Notes under the pieces: model-generated
Databases searched by the model: none
The model's input: only the letters and a program-made list of their open reading frames with translations
What the model was told of the DNA's origin: nothing
Source: Bacillota bacterium
GTDB taxonomy: Bacteria; Bacillota; Clostridia; Clostridiales; Clostridiaceae
Reading direction: 5' to 3'
Assembly: GCA_023451395.1 (NCBI GenBank)
Contig: JAEXZL010000042.1
Location: forward strand, 1 to 64,000
Length of the DNA: 64,000 nucleotides
Part shown: positions 42,527 to 51,521 of the stretch, one piece after another
How positions within the stretch are numbered: position 1 is the stretch's first letter
How the letters are laid out: each line of letters begins with the position of its first letter
Made by a program: the position numbers and the translations under genes

Positions 42527-44332
42527 TGGAATGTAGGTTTCTCTTATTTGTTCTAAGTCAGAAGCCTCTATATTCTCTACTACTTCTAAAATTCCTAAAA
42601 GAACGTCATCCTTAAAAACACCGTAAGCACCATTTTTTTCTGGATTAAATTCCACATCAATAATTTTGTTTTCACCTTTAAAGGAAGCTATAGTTTCTCC
42701 GGTAGTTCCATCTTTAATGGTGAAGTTACCCTGAGGATAATCAAAGGCATCTAAATCAAAGGTTAAGATTGTATTATCTTTTTTTTCTGAAACAATGATT
42801 AAGGGCTTAAGTTCATATCCAAGGCCAAGGAACTTGCCTCTGTTTATATTATTTTCAGAGTATGTTTTGTTAACAAGGATATCAGTAGCTATTTTACTTA
42901 TATCATCACCATAAATACTTGGGGAAATGAAGTCCTCTTCATCAGAGCTGATATGACAGCTAGGAACTTCTCCCTCTGAAGGAATTAAATTATCACTATT
43001 AGAGGTGTCTACACCTTCTAGGTTATCAGTAACCTTGATTACTCCACGAATCATTCCCATCCAGCAGCTAAAGTTTATATCTTTATCACCGGGAGTAAAT
43101 TCAATTATTGTTTCTCCGCTGCGGAGCTTCTGTTCTTTATTTAAAGAGGGGATAACAATGGCGTTATTACAGGAGTTAATTCTTTCTCCCTGTATTATCC
43201 ATTTTACTGGAATACCTTTTTGCACATAAAAAGCATTAGGAGTATAACCGCTGCTATTTGCAGTCATGTTAATCACCTGATAGCCATCCCCCATTGTTGC
43301 CTTTATAACATTTTCCTTATTATTAGATGAGCGGGTGTCTCCGGAAATTTTTGACGATATTTTAGATATATAAGCCCTTGGACTAATATCAACTCCAATT
43401 AAAGCCAATCCTCTGCTTCCCATAATTATACCAAGGATTATTATAAGAACTCCGCTGAACTGTAATAGCTTTTTTGTATATCTTCTACTTAAAAATCCAG
43501 CAGCAGCACCAAAGGTTAGCATTAGAGGTACAGTACCTATGGAAAAGAAGAACATAGATAAAGCACCGCCTATAGCACTACCGGTACCTAGAGCATTAAG
43601 CTGCATGGTCTGAAGAGGTCCACAGGGCATAAGTCCATTTAAAAGTCCTACTACAAAGGGAGAGGAGGAAGACCTCTTTCTGCAAAGCCCCTTTGGCAGC
43701 CTAAGATTAAAACTTCTAAAGAATTTAAAGCCAGCCATATTAAAGCCCATAATAAGCATAAATAATGATGCAAATATTTGGAGAGCTGCCTTTGCTTCCA
43801 GGGAAAGTGAAAATACTGACCCTATGGCGCCTATAATTCCTCCTAGGAAAGTATAAGATATAATTCTTCCTAGATTATATAATAGGGAAGGTTTTAAAGC
43901 TTCAGAGTTTTTTGAGCCTTCTATTTTGATGCTTTGAGAAAGCATTATACCACCACACATGCCTACACAGTGTATTGATGTAAAAACTCCTAAAATAAAG
44001 AGAACTCCATAGGAAGCATTAGTTAAATTAGCCTCTATGTCAAAGCCTCCGCTATTAAGTCCTAATAATATAACAGTCAAAGCCATTATGAATATACCAA
44101 TAAATTTAATATTGCCATCGGACTCTGTGCAATAACCTGCCTTTTTAATTGCTTCTTTAATACTTTCTTTATCAATTTGATCTTCATCATATTCTACTAC
44201 TGCACTTTCTTTTTTAAAGCTTGCCTTGACGAAACGAATACCAGGTAGCTTTTTAATTGACTTTTCTACTATCCCTTCACAGGAAGTACAGGTCATGTGA
44301 TAGATTTTAATATTTTCTTTTTTATACCCCAT
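42524..44332 (-). CDS. HMA-domain / DsbD-like membrane / cupredoxin fusion protein
   Basis: This 602-residue protein has several domains. Residues 1-70 form a heavy-metal-associated domain with HMTCTSCEG (C15, C18), the standard soft-metal ligand. Helices at about 80-330 form a DsbD/TauE-like membrane region with CVGMCGG and GLMPCGPLQTMQ, whose cysteines suit electron or metal transfer. A cupredoxin-like domain at 355-430 has ANSSGYTPNAFYVQKGIPV and the cysteine-containing CWMGM end. A further beta domain of 150 residues closes the protein. The likely role is copper or thiol handling at the membrane. ATG 44332 is chosen because GGAGG sits seven bases upstream; a TTG four codons earlier overlaps it. 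Confidence 0.87.
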   Translation of the reverse strand: MGYKKENIKIYHMTCTSCEGIVEKSIKKLPGIRFVKASFKKESAVVEYDEDQIDKESIKEAIKKAGYCTESDGNIKFIGIFIMALTVILLGLNSGGFDIEANLTNASYGVLFILGVFTSIHCVGMCGGIMLSQSIKIEGSKNSEALKPSLLYNLGRIISYTFLGGIIGAIGSVFSLSLEAKAALQIFASLFMLIMGFNMAGFKFFRSFNLRLPKGLCRKRSSSSPFVVGLLNGLMPCGPLQTMQLNALGTGSAIGGALSMFFFSIGTVPLMLTFGAAAGFLSRRYTKKLLQFSGVLIIILGIIMGSRGLALIGVDISPRAYISKISSKISGDTRSSNNKENVIKATMGDGYQVINMTANSSGYTPNAFYVQKGIPVKWIIQGERINSCNNAIVIPSLNKEQKLRSGETIIEFTPGDKDINFSCWMGMIRGVIKVTDNLEGVDTSNSDNLIPSEGEVPSCHISSDEEDFISPSIYGDDISKIATDILVNKTYSENNINRGKFLGLGYELKPLIIVSEKKDNTILTFDLDAFDYPQGNFTIKDGTTGETIASFKGENKIIDVEFNPEKNGAYGVFKDDVLLGILEVVENIEASDLEQIRETYIP

Positions 44333-44497
44333 TTTTACCTCCAAGATAATCCTAATACAAAAGTGAGTATATAAAATAGATATGTTGATTTTATGAAGAA
44401 ATACATTATACTGTTATGTTGCTAAAAAAATTAGAATAGGGTATTATTATTGCAGATTAAAACCTTAAAGAATTAGTATAAGGAAGTGCTATAGATT

Positions 44498-45379
44498 ATG
44501 ATTACAAAAAGAACTAAAGCTCTTGAGTTAATTAAAGGCAATGAAATGCTTTTTAAATGTCCTGTTTGCAGTGAGAATATATTTATTAATAATGAGAGTT
44601 TTATCTGCAAAAAAAATCACAGTTTCGATATAGCAAAAAAGGGTTATATGAATTTATTAACCTCAAATTATAATTCTTTTTATTCCAAGGAGCTTTTTGA
44701 AGCAAGACACAAGATTTGTGAGTCAGGTTTTTACAAACCTTTAATTAATAAAATTTCAGAATTAGTAAGTAATGTAATTAATACTAACAAAGAAGATATT
44801 AGTATATTAGATGCAGGCTGCGGAGAGGGTTCTCATCTTTATATGCTTTCACAGTCTTTAGAAAGTAAGGGGGAAATTACTTTTTTGGGAACGGATATAT
44901 CCAAGGAAAGTATAGGTATAGCAGCTAGAAATAACAGTAGCATAATATGGTTCGTAGGTGATTTAACTAAGCTACCCCTTAAAGATCATTCTGTAGATAT
45001 AGTATTAAATATTCTTTCCCCTGCAAACTACCAAGAGTTTCATAGAATCTTAGAGAAAGATGGCATAATTATTAAGGTAGTTCCTGGGAATAATTATCTT
45101 AAAGAGATTAGGGAGAAGATATTTACAGGAGAAGAAGGGTTAGATTATTCTAATGAAAAAGTAGTAAAGCATCTTGAGGACAACCTAGAGCTTATAGCCT
45201 ATGAAAATCTAAACTATAGCTTTCCAATAGATAACAATCTGTTACCAGAGCTTCTTAAAATGACACCTTTAACCTGGGGCAAGGGTATCGATAATTCAGA
45301 GATTATTGAAGGAGAGGCTTTTGATTCTATAACTATTGATCTAGTTATATTAATAGGAAAAAAGAAGGTTAGTCTTTAA
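44498..45379 (+). CDS. 23S rRNA (guanine-N1)-methyltransferase RlmA family
   Basis: This 293-residue methyltransferase has an N-terminal zinc finger (CPVCSEN, then CKKNHSFD) followed by the family's SFDIAKKGYMNLL block and a SAM-binding LDAGCGEGSHL. The combination is characteristic of RlmA/TlrB, which methylate N1 of a guanine in helix 35 of 23S rRNA. In Gram-positive species this can affect macrolide or other drug binding. AAGGAAG-like sequence lies upstream of the ATG. The gene is alone, divergent from the DsbD-like gene. Confidence 0.87.
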   Translation: MITKRTKALELIKGNEMLFKCPVCSENIFINNESFICKKNHSFDIAKKGYMNLLTSNYNSFYSKELFEARHKICESGFYKPLINKISELVSNVINTNKEDISILDAGCGEGSHLYMLSQSLESKGEITFLGTDISKESIGIAARNNSSIIWFVGDLTKLPLKDHSVDIVLNILSPANYQEFHRILEKDGIIIKVVPGNNYLKEIREKIFTGEEGLDYSNEKVVKHLEDNLELIAYENLNYSFPIDNNLLPELLKMTPLTWGKGIDNSEIIEGEAFDSITIDLVILIGKKKVSL

Positions 45380-45463
45380 TATTTTAATAACTTAAAAAAG
45401 GGGGGCAAAACTATTAATTTATAGTCATGCTCCTCTTTTATTAATGATTCATAGAATTGTAAT

Positions 45464-46798
45464 TTATTCTGCCTTTAAAGCTGCCATGGTAATGAAATTG
45501 TATGGCTGATTAAAGTGAGGAAGGAAGAAGATGTCTAAGAGCTTAAGTTTGTCAATAGTTACCTTCTCTTGTATAGCTAAGGAGAACATATGAATTCCCA
45601 TGGAAACATCTGCATTAGATACCATCTGTGCTCCTAAAATCACCCTTGTAGTCTTGTCGTATACTATACGGAGACGTACCTTTTCGTTATTATGCTCCAT
45701 AAAGGCTGGTTTTTGAAGGTCTTCATATTCAGTGTAGATTGCTTCATAACCTAAAGCCTTTGCTCTTTTAAGAGTTAGCCCTGTAGATACCATGTTGAGA
45801 CCAAAGATACTAATTGCATTTGAACCTTGAACGCCAACAGAGGCTAGTGTATTACCACAGGCATTATGACCGGCAACTATTGCAGAACGCACAGCATTTG
45901 TTGCAAGAGCAATGTAGTTTGTATCCTGGATAGAATTATCATAAACGGTAGCACAGTCACCAATAGCATAAACATCCTTAATACTGGTTTCTTGGTGTTC
46001 GTCTACTATATAGGCACCATTTTTAAAGAGCTTAATAGAATCCTTACCAAGGTCGTTATTTGGTCTGAAGCCTATGGCCATAATTACCATATCCGCATCA
46101 TAGCTACCTTTGTCAGTTACTACTTTCTCAACTTTTCCATTACCTGTGAATTCTAAAACCTTCTCTCCAAAGGCTAACTTAATTCCCTGATCTGTAAGAT
46201 TTTTATCCATAAGAGCAGTAAATTCTTCATCATAATAATTGGAAAGACTTGTTTCCATCAAATCTACTAAAGTTACATTTTTATCACTTCTTCTAAAGGC
46301 CTCTGCAAGCTCCACTCCAATATAACCTGCCCCAACTACTACTATGTTTTTTAAGTCTTTATTCTGGAGCTTCTCTATAACTTCTTGAGCATTTTGATAG
46401 AGTTTAACAAGCTGTACATTTTCTAGGTCAATACCTTGAATTTTAGGAACTATGGGAAGAGAACCTGAGGCTAAAATAAGCTTATCATAGCTTTCTTCAA
46501 GTTTCTTTCCATTTTTATCTGTGGCATGGATAACTTTATTCACAAAATCTACAGAATCAACCTTTGTTTCAATATGGATAATGGCTCCTTTTTCTTCTAA
46601 CTTTTCTTTAGAAGAATAAAATAACCCCTGTGGTCCACTTATTTGCTTACCAATCCATAGGGCCATACCACAGCCTAAAAAGCTGATATTAGAATTAGCA
46701 TCAAAGCCAATAACCTCTTGTCCTTTATAATTATCAAGAATTGTGTTTATTGCTGATGTCCCTGCATGGTTTACGCCTATAACTGCAATTTTACTCAT
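45464..46798 (-). CDS. NADH oxidase / CoA-disulfide-reductase-like flavoprotein
   Basis: This 444-residue FAD enzyme opens with the dinucleotide site [13 protein letters not shown] and has the redox cysteine C43 in FLGCGMALW, the hallmark of NADH oxidase, NADH peroxidase and CoA-disulfide reductase. The second NAD motif is [10 protein letters not shown] and the C-terminal dimerisation domain is normal. The neighbouring sequence of C43 ([10 protein letters not shown]) is closest to water-forming Nox enzymes, which remove oxygen by four-electron reduction with NADH. It would protect this anaerobe. The catalytic specificity is not certain. AAGGAG precedes the ATG. Confidence 0.87.
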   Translation of the reverse strand: MSKIAVIGVNHAGTSAINTILDNYKGQEVIGFDANSNISFLGCGMALWIGKQISGPQGLFYSSKEKLEEKGAIIHIETKVDSVDFVNKVIHATDKNGKKLEESYDKLILASGSLPIVPKIQGIDLENVQLVKLYQNAQEVIEKLQNKDLKNIVVVGAGYIGVELAEAFRRSDKNVTLVDLMETSLSNYYDEEFTALMDKNLTDQGIKLAFGEKVLEFTGNGKVEKVVTDKGSYDADMVIMAIGFRPNNDLGKDSIKLFKNGAYIVDEHQETSIKDVYAIGDCATVYDNSIQDTNYIALATNAVRSAIVAGHNACGNTLASVGVQGSNAISIFGLNMVSTGLTLKRAKALGYEAIYTEYEDLQKPAFMEHNNEKVRLRIVYDKTTRVILGAQMVSNADVSMGIHMFSLAIQEKVTIDKLKLLDIFFLPHFNQPYNFITMAALKAE

Positions 46799-46997
46799 CT
46801 CATTTTCTCCTTATAAATATATTAATTTATCTAAGCACTTAAATATTGTTAAAACTTAGATATATATATTAAAGCATAAAACCTTGATAAAATAAAGCTT
46901 TAAGGGATAAAAATAAAAAAATACTTTGTAGTTAACTATCAAAAAACTGCGTTTATTGTTTAAAATTTAACGAAGATTTAATCCTATGAATACATTG

Positions 46998-47348
46998 TTA
47001 AGGCTTAATATAGCTATACCCTTTTTGCTGTTTTTTTATTAGTTCCATTACCCCTGAAGGAACAACATGGACAAAATCTGGTAAGCTATTAGGATCAATA
47101 CCTTTTGCTTGTAAGGAATTATTACAAACAGAAAAGCTGACACCTTTAGCGGCTAATTCTTTTAAGAGTAGATAGTCCTTTCCTTCTATGGAATCTTGGA
47201 TATAAAAACTAACGGCATCGGAATTAGCTAGAAGTTCAATATAAAAGGGCTCGTTATTTAGTTCCTTCAAAAGATTTTTAGTATTAAGCAATGTTAGGTT
47301 CCACTTTGACAACTCATCTATATGAAATATCACTCTTGTTATAATCAT
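46998..47348 (-). CDS. DsrE/DsrF-like sulfur-relay protein
   Basis: This 116-residue protein has the DsrE fold: ILLNTKNLLK-like beta-alpha repeats, a VSFSVCNNSLQAKG segment with a central cysteine at the position of the active cysteine in DsrE, and a PSGVMELIKKQ end. Such proteins carry sulfane sulfur or act in thiol relays, but many clostridial members are uncharacterised. GGAGGG precedes the ATG. It lies near the NADH oxidase on the same strand, about 200 bases upstream, without clear co-transcription. Confidence 0.78.
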   Translation of the reverse strand: MIITRVIFHIDELSKWNLTLLNTKNLLKELNNEPFYIELLANSDAVSFYIQDSIEGKDYLLLKELAAKGVSFSVCNNSLQAKGIDPNSLPDFVHVVPSGVMELIKKQQKGYSYIKP

Positions 47349-47556
47349 GACAAAACCCTCCGTAAATTTAATATTTATTATAATAAAGAATAGACTAAAT
47401 ATCCTTTGGTAACAAGACTATTTAATAGAAAATAATGTAATAATATTGTGAATTTTAATTTTATTTATGTATTTTTATTTTTTGAATATATATCAATTTG
47501 GTATAATAAGGTTAATTAAATGTACATTTTAAAAGATACAGGGAAGGGGAAGAAAT

Positions 47557-48477
47557 ATGGAGAGGATCATTGAGGTGAAAAATCTCAGAAAAAATTATGG
47601 GGAAATAAAGGCAGTGCAAGGTATTGATTTTTACGTTGAAAAGGGTAAGCTCTTTGCTTTTTTGGGTCCTAATGGTGCGGGTAAGTCTACTACCATTGAT
47701 ATGCTATGTACTCTTCTAAAGCCTGATGATGGAGAAATAATTATAGATGGATATGCTGTGGGAGAAGAAGACCATAAGATAAGAGACCAAATAGGTGTTG
47801 TATTCCAAGATAGCATTTTAGATGATTTACTAACTGTTAGGGAGAATCTTATGGTAAGAGGAAGCTTCTACTCCTTAGGTGGAAAAAAGTTAAAGGAAGC
47901 TGTGGATAGAGCTGCTATGGCCGCAGGGGTATTAGAATTTTTTGACAGACCCTATGGAAAGCTCTCAGGAGGACAAAGGAGAAGGGCTGACATAGCAAGA
48001 GCGCTGATTAATACTCCAAAGGTACTTTTTCTAGATGAGCCGACCACTGGCTTAGATCCTCAAACAAAGGAAAGTGTTTGGAGGACTATAACTGAGCTTC
48101 AAGAAAAGCATGATATGACTGTATTTTTAACAACTCATTATATGGAGGAGGCAGCAGAAGCTGATTATATTATAATTATTGATTATGGGAAGATTGCAGC
48201 TAAGGGGACTCCTTATGAACTAATGGAGAAATACAGCTCTGATCTCATTAAGATAAAAACATCTCATAAGGAAGAGGTAATAGAGCTTTTAAAAAGTAAA
48301 AAGGTTACTTTCTATGAAAAGGGAGAATTGATAATAGGTGAATTAAAGAGTTCTAAGGGAGCAATAGAAATTCTAAGTAAAGGAGATTCAATAATAGATA
48401 GCTTTGAAGTCGTACATGGTACTATGAAGGATGTTTTTATAAATATTACTGGAAGGGAGATGAGGGAGGATGCTTAA
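47557..48477 (+). CDS. ABC-2-type exporter ATP-binding protein
   Basis: This 306-residue nucleotide-binding protein has a Walker A GPNGAGKSTT, signature LSGGQRRRADIARAL, Walker B VLFLDEPTTGLDP, and the TTHYMEEA switch region, closest to the DrrA/daunorubicin type. About 60 C-terminal residues follow the core. It powers the permease encoded by the next gene, whose start overlaps by eight bases. Substrate is unknown, possibly an antibiotic or lipid-like compound. The preceding 200 bases include an AAGGGGAAG site before the ATG. Confidence 0.9.
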   Translation: MERIIEVKNLRKNYGEIKAVQGIDFYVEKGKLFAFLGPNGAGKSTTIDMLCTLLKPDDGEIIIDGYAVGEEDHKIRDQIGVVFQDSILDDLLTVRENLMVRGSFYSLGGKKLKEAVDRAAMAAGVLEFFDRPYGKLSGGQRRRADIARALINTPKVLFLDEPTTGLDPQTKESVWRTITELQEKHDMTVFLTTHYMEEAAEADYIIIIDYGKIAAKGTPYELMEKYSSDLIKIKTSHKEEVIELLKSKKVTFYEKGELIIGELKSSKGAIEILSKGDSIIDSFEVVHGTMKDVFINITGREMREDA

Positions 48478-49324
48478 CATTACTATAAGAAATCTTAAAA
48501 TATTTTTTAGGGAAAAAAGCTCAGTATTCTTTTCTCTTTTAGGAGTGTTTGTGATAATTGGACTTTATATTTTGTTTTTAGGAGATATGCTTCAACAAGG
48601 GATAAGTGATCTACCTGGAGGAAGGTTTTTGATGGATAGTTGGATAATGGGGGGACTTTTAGCAGTGACCTCCATAACTACTACTATGGGAGCCTTTGGA
48701 ACTATGGTGGAGGACAAAAGTAGAAAAATTACAAAGGATTTTTATGCTTCCCCTGTAAAAAGGTCTAAGATAGCTGGAGGCTATATATTAAGCTCATATA
48801 TAATTGGTGTGATTATGAGTGTAATAACCTTTATACTGGCAGAAATATATATAGTACTAAGTGGCGGTGAACTGCTTTCATATATGGCAATATTAAAGAG
48901 TTTAGGCCTTATTTTATTGACAGTTTTCTCATCCACTTCCTTGGTGCTTTTTATGGTAAGCTTCTTTAATAGTAATAATGCCTTTGCTACTGCCAGTACT
49001 GTGCTTGGCACTTTAATTGGCTTTCTTACAGGAATATATATCCCTGTAGGCTCTCTTCCAGAGGGGGTTCAATGGGCAATTAAGCTCTTTCCTCCATCCC
49101 ATGGAGGAGCTTTGTTTAGGCAGATATTTATGAAGGTTCCTTTGGGACAAAGTTTTAAAGGAGCGCCAATAGAAGCTAGTGCAGAATTCAACAAAATCAT
49201 GGGAGTTATATTTGAATATGGAGATTATACTATGGGAGCTGTAGGACATATATTAGTTCTTGTTGCTACAGGAGTAATCTTTTATTTTTTAGCTTCAATT
49301 AACTTAGCTAGAAAAAAATCATAG
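48470..49324 (+). CDS. ABC-2-type exporter permease
   Basis: This 284-residue membrane protein has about six helices including FSLLGVFVIIGLYILFL and ATASTVLGTLIGFLTG, and the ABC-2 family short conserved SPVKRSKIAGGYILSSYI coupling region. It forms the channel partner of the overlapping ATPase. ATPase and permease together make a small exporter with no dedicated regulator nearby. A further gene (ASCH protein) follows after 58 bases. Confidence 0.87.
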   Translation: MLNITIRNLKIFFREKSSVFFSLLGVFVIIGLYILFLGDMLQQGISDLPGGRFLMDSWIMGGLLAVTSITTTMGAFGTMVEDKSRKITKDFYASPVKRSKIAGGYILSSYIIGVIMSVITFILAEIYIVLSGGELLSYMAILKSLGLILLTVFSSTSLVLFMVSFFNSNNAFATASTVLGTLIGFLTGIYIPVGSLPEGVQWAIKLFPPSHGGALFRQIFMKVPLGQSFKGAPIEASAEFNKIMGVIFEYGDYTMGAVGHILVLVATGVIFYFLASINLARKKS

Positions 49325-49382
49325 CGAACTTTTAAAAAGATAATACCTGACAAAGATTAAATTATAAAAGAAGGCGATTTTT

Positions 49383-49832
49383 ATGACTCCTGAAATGTAC
49401 TGGGATAAATTTATAAAAGAAACAAAAAGGGATGCAAGTATTAGATATATTGATTGTTTTCATTTTGAGTTGACAGAAGGATTAGCAAATGAGCTTCTAG
49501 AGTTAGTGCTTCAAGGAATAAAAAACGCCACTTCCTCTAGTTTAATAGCATATGAGGTAACTGGTGAAAGAATACCACAAGCAGGTGATTTATCAATAGT
49601 GACCAACTGGCGGGGAGAGCCTAAATGTATCATAGAAACTACAAGTATTACTATAATTCCTTTTGAAGATATTACCTATGATTTGTGTAAAAGAGAAGGG
49701 GAGGACGATGATTTAGAATCCTGGCAAAAAGGGCATACTACCTTTTTTAAAAATGAAGGAATTCAGTTAGGATATGAGTTTAGCATAGACATGCCAGTTG
49801 TTTTTGAGGATTTTAAGGTGATTTATAAATAA
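49383..49832 (+). CDS. ASCH-domain protein
   Basis: This 149-residue protein has the ASCH (PUA-like) beta-barrel, with KNATSSSLIAYEVTGERIPQ, the GDLSIVTNWRGEPKCI strands and the later FKNEGIQLGYEF segment. ASCH proteins bind RNA and some hydrolyse acetylated nucleosides, as in YqfB. No other partner is seen. It has an AAGGCG-like site and ends at a terminator. It could be co-transcribed with the ABC exporter. Confidence 0.82.
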   Translation: MTPEMYWDKFIKETKRDASIRYIDCFHFELTEGLANELLELVLQGIKNATSSSLIAYEVTGERIPQAGDLSIVTNWRGEPKCIIETTSITIIPFEDITYDLCKREGEDDDLESWQKGHTTFFKNEGIQLGYEFSIDMPVVFEDFKVIYK

Positions 49833-49880
49833 AAGTTGGAGCGGTACCATATAGCATTTGATACTGCTCCAACTTTATAA
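49831..49880. terminator. Long terminator hairpin between ASCH and rsgA
   Basis: AAAGTTGGAGC (49832-49842) and GCTCCAACTTT (49866-49876) pair, with an inner GTA-CCAT/ATTTGATAC stem. It serves two converging genes. Confidence 0.85.
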
Positions 49881-49881
49881 A

Positions 49882-50961
49882 CTATCTTTTTTTCTTATTA
49901 TTCCGTAATTGCTTTGAAATACCTTTGAAGAATTGAGTTCGTTCTCTAAGATAGCCTTCCTTATCTTCAGTATATTTTGCTTCTTTTTTAAGTTTAAGGT
50001 AGCTCTCCCATCGGTCTCTTGACAGGTCACCATTTTCAATTGCCATTAATACACCGCAGCCTGGTTCACTGCTGTGACTGCAGTTAGAAAATTTGCATTT
50101 GGTAAAAAGACTTTCAACTTCAGAAAATGAGTCTTTAAGGCCTATGGATACATCCCACATACCAAGCTCTCTCATTCCTGGAGTATCAATAATCATAACA
50201 CCATTTTTTAACATAATAAGTTGCCTGTGAGTTGTGGTATGACGCCCCTTAGAATCATCTTCACGAATAGAACTTACATTCATAATATTCTCCCCAGCTA
50301 GGGCATTGACAAGGCTCGACTTACCAACACCAGAAGATCCCATAAACACAATGGTCTTACGAGGTTTTAGATAATCTGAAAGAGCTTCCAAACCATAACC
50401 ACTTTTAGAGCTTATGGGGAAAACACCTACTCCAATAGCAACCTTTTCTACTTCCCTAATATCCTCGGAAAAGTCTTCCTTTAAATCTGCTTTCGTTAGA
50501 ATAACTACTGGAATCCCACCGCTCTGCCAGGCTTCTGTTATATAACGTTCTATTCTTTTTGGATTAAGATCTTGATTTAAAGAGGTAAGAATAAAAACAT
50601 AGTCAAAATTAGCTGCCACTGCCTGAAGGCCTTTGCCTTTATCTGGTGACCGTCTTGTGAAACAGGAGCTTCTCTCCATGGTTTCAGTAATTATTGAATC
50701 TCCAGAGCTGTTATATGCAAGCATTACAAAGTCGCCTACAGTTGGATAGGCTTCTTGACTATCTTCTTTATAATAGACTCCGCCTTTTAAGCGGGCTGCC
50801 ACCTCCCCATAGGTGCAAATTACCTCGTATCTATCTCTGTGCACAGCTGTAACTCTGCCGGGTATATTAAGTGAGCTATCTTCCTGTGGCACTAGGGACT
50901 TGTATCCATAGTATTGTAAATCTATTGTATTATTTTTATCTTCTACTTTTAAATTGTTCAT
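49882..50961 (-). CDS. rsgA: Small ribosomal subunit biogenesis GTPase RsgA
   Basis: This 359-residue GTPase has the circularly permuted order of RsgA/YjeQ. An N-terminal OB fold is followed by G4 (LTKADL), then G1 GSSGVGKSSLVN and G3 DTPGMREL. A C-terminal zinc motif follows (CKFSNCSHSSEPGC). It helps late 30S subunit assembly and is inhibited by (p)ppGpp in other bacteria. ATG 50961 follows the GGAGG; an in-frame ATG four codons earlier (50973) overlaps that site and is rejected. Two minus-strand terminator hairpins and two tiny ORFs lie upstream in the leader, an unusual setting. Confidence 0.93.
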   Translation of the reverse strand: MNNLKVEDKNNTIDLQYYGYKSLVPQEDSSLNIPGRVTAVHRDRYEVICTYGEVAARLKGGVYYKEDSQEAYPTVGDFVMLAYNSSGDSIITETMERSSCFTRRSPDKGKGLQAVAANFDYVFILTSLNQDLNPKRIERYITEAWQSGGIPVVILTKADLKEDFSEDIREVEKVAIGVGVFPISSKSGYGLEALSDYLKPRKTIVFMGSSGVGKSSLVNALAGENIMNVSSIREDDSKGRHTTTHRQLIMLKNGVMIIDTPGMRELGMWDVSIGLKDSFSEVESLFTKCKFSNCSHSSEPGCGVLMAIENGDLSRDRWESYLKLKKEAKYTEDKEGYLRERTQFFKGISKQLRNNKKKR

Positions 50962-50962
50962 T

Positions 50963-51022
50963 TTATCCTCCATTTTTTTGTATTTGTCTCGTTAAATTTA
51001 TATCCTCAATGGATGGGAGCAT
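50963..51022 (-). CDS. Putative 19-residue upstream ORF before rsgA
   Basis: A strong site (AGGAGAGGA, 51031-51039 on the opposite strand coordinates) is spaced eight bases from an ATG. The frame encodes MLPSIEDINLTRQIQKNGG and its TAA lies one base before the rsgA ATG. The rsgA ribosome site is inside this ORF, so translation of the two is likely coupled. No family is recognised; it may be a leader peptide. Confidence 0.55.
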   Translation of the reverse strand: MLPSIEDINLTRQIQKNGG

Positions 51023-51081
51023 AAAATCACTCCTCTCCTATATTAAATTGAATACAGGGAAAGCCCTAAGGAGAGCAAAAA

Positions 51082-51127
51082 AATACCGCAGAAAGCAGGC
51101 CTCTATAGACCTGTTAACTGCGGTATT
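51082..51127 (-). terminator. Minus-strand terminator in the rsgA leader
   Basis: AATACCGCAG (51082-51091) and CTGCGGTATT (51118-51127) form a strong stem with an inner CAGG/CCTG helix. Seven Ts follow on the minus strand. Confidence 0.85.
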
Positions 51128-51142
51128 GTAAATTTTCGCAAC

Positions 51143-51168
51143 AAAAAAGACACGCCATTTTCGTGTCT
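51143..51168 (-). terminator. Minus-strand terminator further upstream of rsgA
   Basis: AGACACG (51148-51154) and CGTGTCT (51162-51168) form a stem. Six Ts follow on the minus strand. It could end a short structured RNA from 51169-51330. Confidence 0.8.
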
Positions 51169-51330
51169 GTAATTAACAGTATTGAAGAAGGGCTACTAAA
51201 AGGGCACAGAAAGCTAAGGGGTAATTACCTAAGAGCTTTTCTGCCTGTATTCGGTTTTAAACAGAAACCACCATTCCTGCTGCCATTATACATCTCTCCC
51301 TTCCTGCCTTCTCTTGTAAATAAGTGAAAG
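51169..51330 (-). ncRNA. Candidate structured RNA or attenuator leader
   Basis: On the minus strand this stretch has a strong stem (GGCAGAAA-AGCT against AGCTTTCTGTGCC) with an inner AGG/CC helix, a long-range GAAGGG/CCCTTC pairing (near 51302 and near 51188), and ends at a terminator. A nine-codon ORF with a well-spaced ribosome site lies inside. No known RNA family was recognised; 6S RNA was considered and not supported. Confidence 0.45.
51257..51286 (-). CDS. Nine-residue leader-peptide candidate
   Basis: The minus-strand ORF reads MAAGMVVSV and is preceded by GGGAGAG at seven-base spacing. A second, overlapping frame (51225-51293, 22 residues) touches the same site with no spacing and is less likely. 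The position before hairpins and terminators suggests attenuation, but no target peptide is known. Confidence 0.35.
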   Translation of the reverse strand: MAAGMVVSV

Positions 51331-51521
51331 CTAAACAAATATATATTATATTTTAAACTAAGTTTTTCATAATTACAATAAAAATTTGAAAAATGTTGAT
51401 AATAATGCTAATTCTTTACTTATTTGATCAGTTATTTTTAAAGTTTCCTTATGATATCATATAATATAAGATAATGTATTGTTAGCAATAATCTTATCCT
51501 ATAGTAATGGAGGGCTTTATT

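Noticed and set aside
51225..51293. 22-residue minus-strand frame overlapping the nine-codon ORF
   Set aside because: Its ATG abuts the ribosome site without spacing, so the nine-codon frame is the better candidate; neither is certain.
51169..51330. Possible 6S RNA or known riboswitch upstream of rsgA
   Set aside because: The segment is shorter than typical 6S RNA, lacks a clear central bubble, and shows none of the SAM, TPP, glycine, purine, c-di-GMP or T-box signatures.
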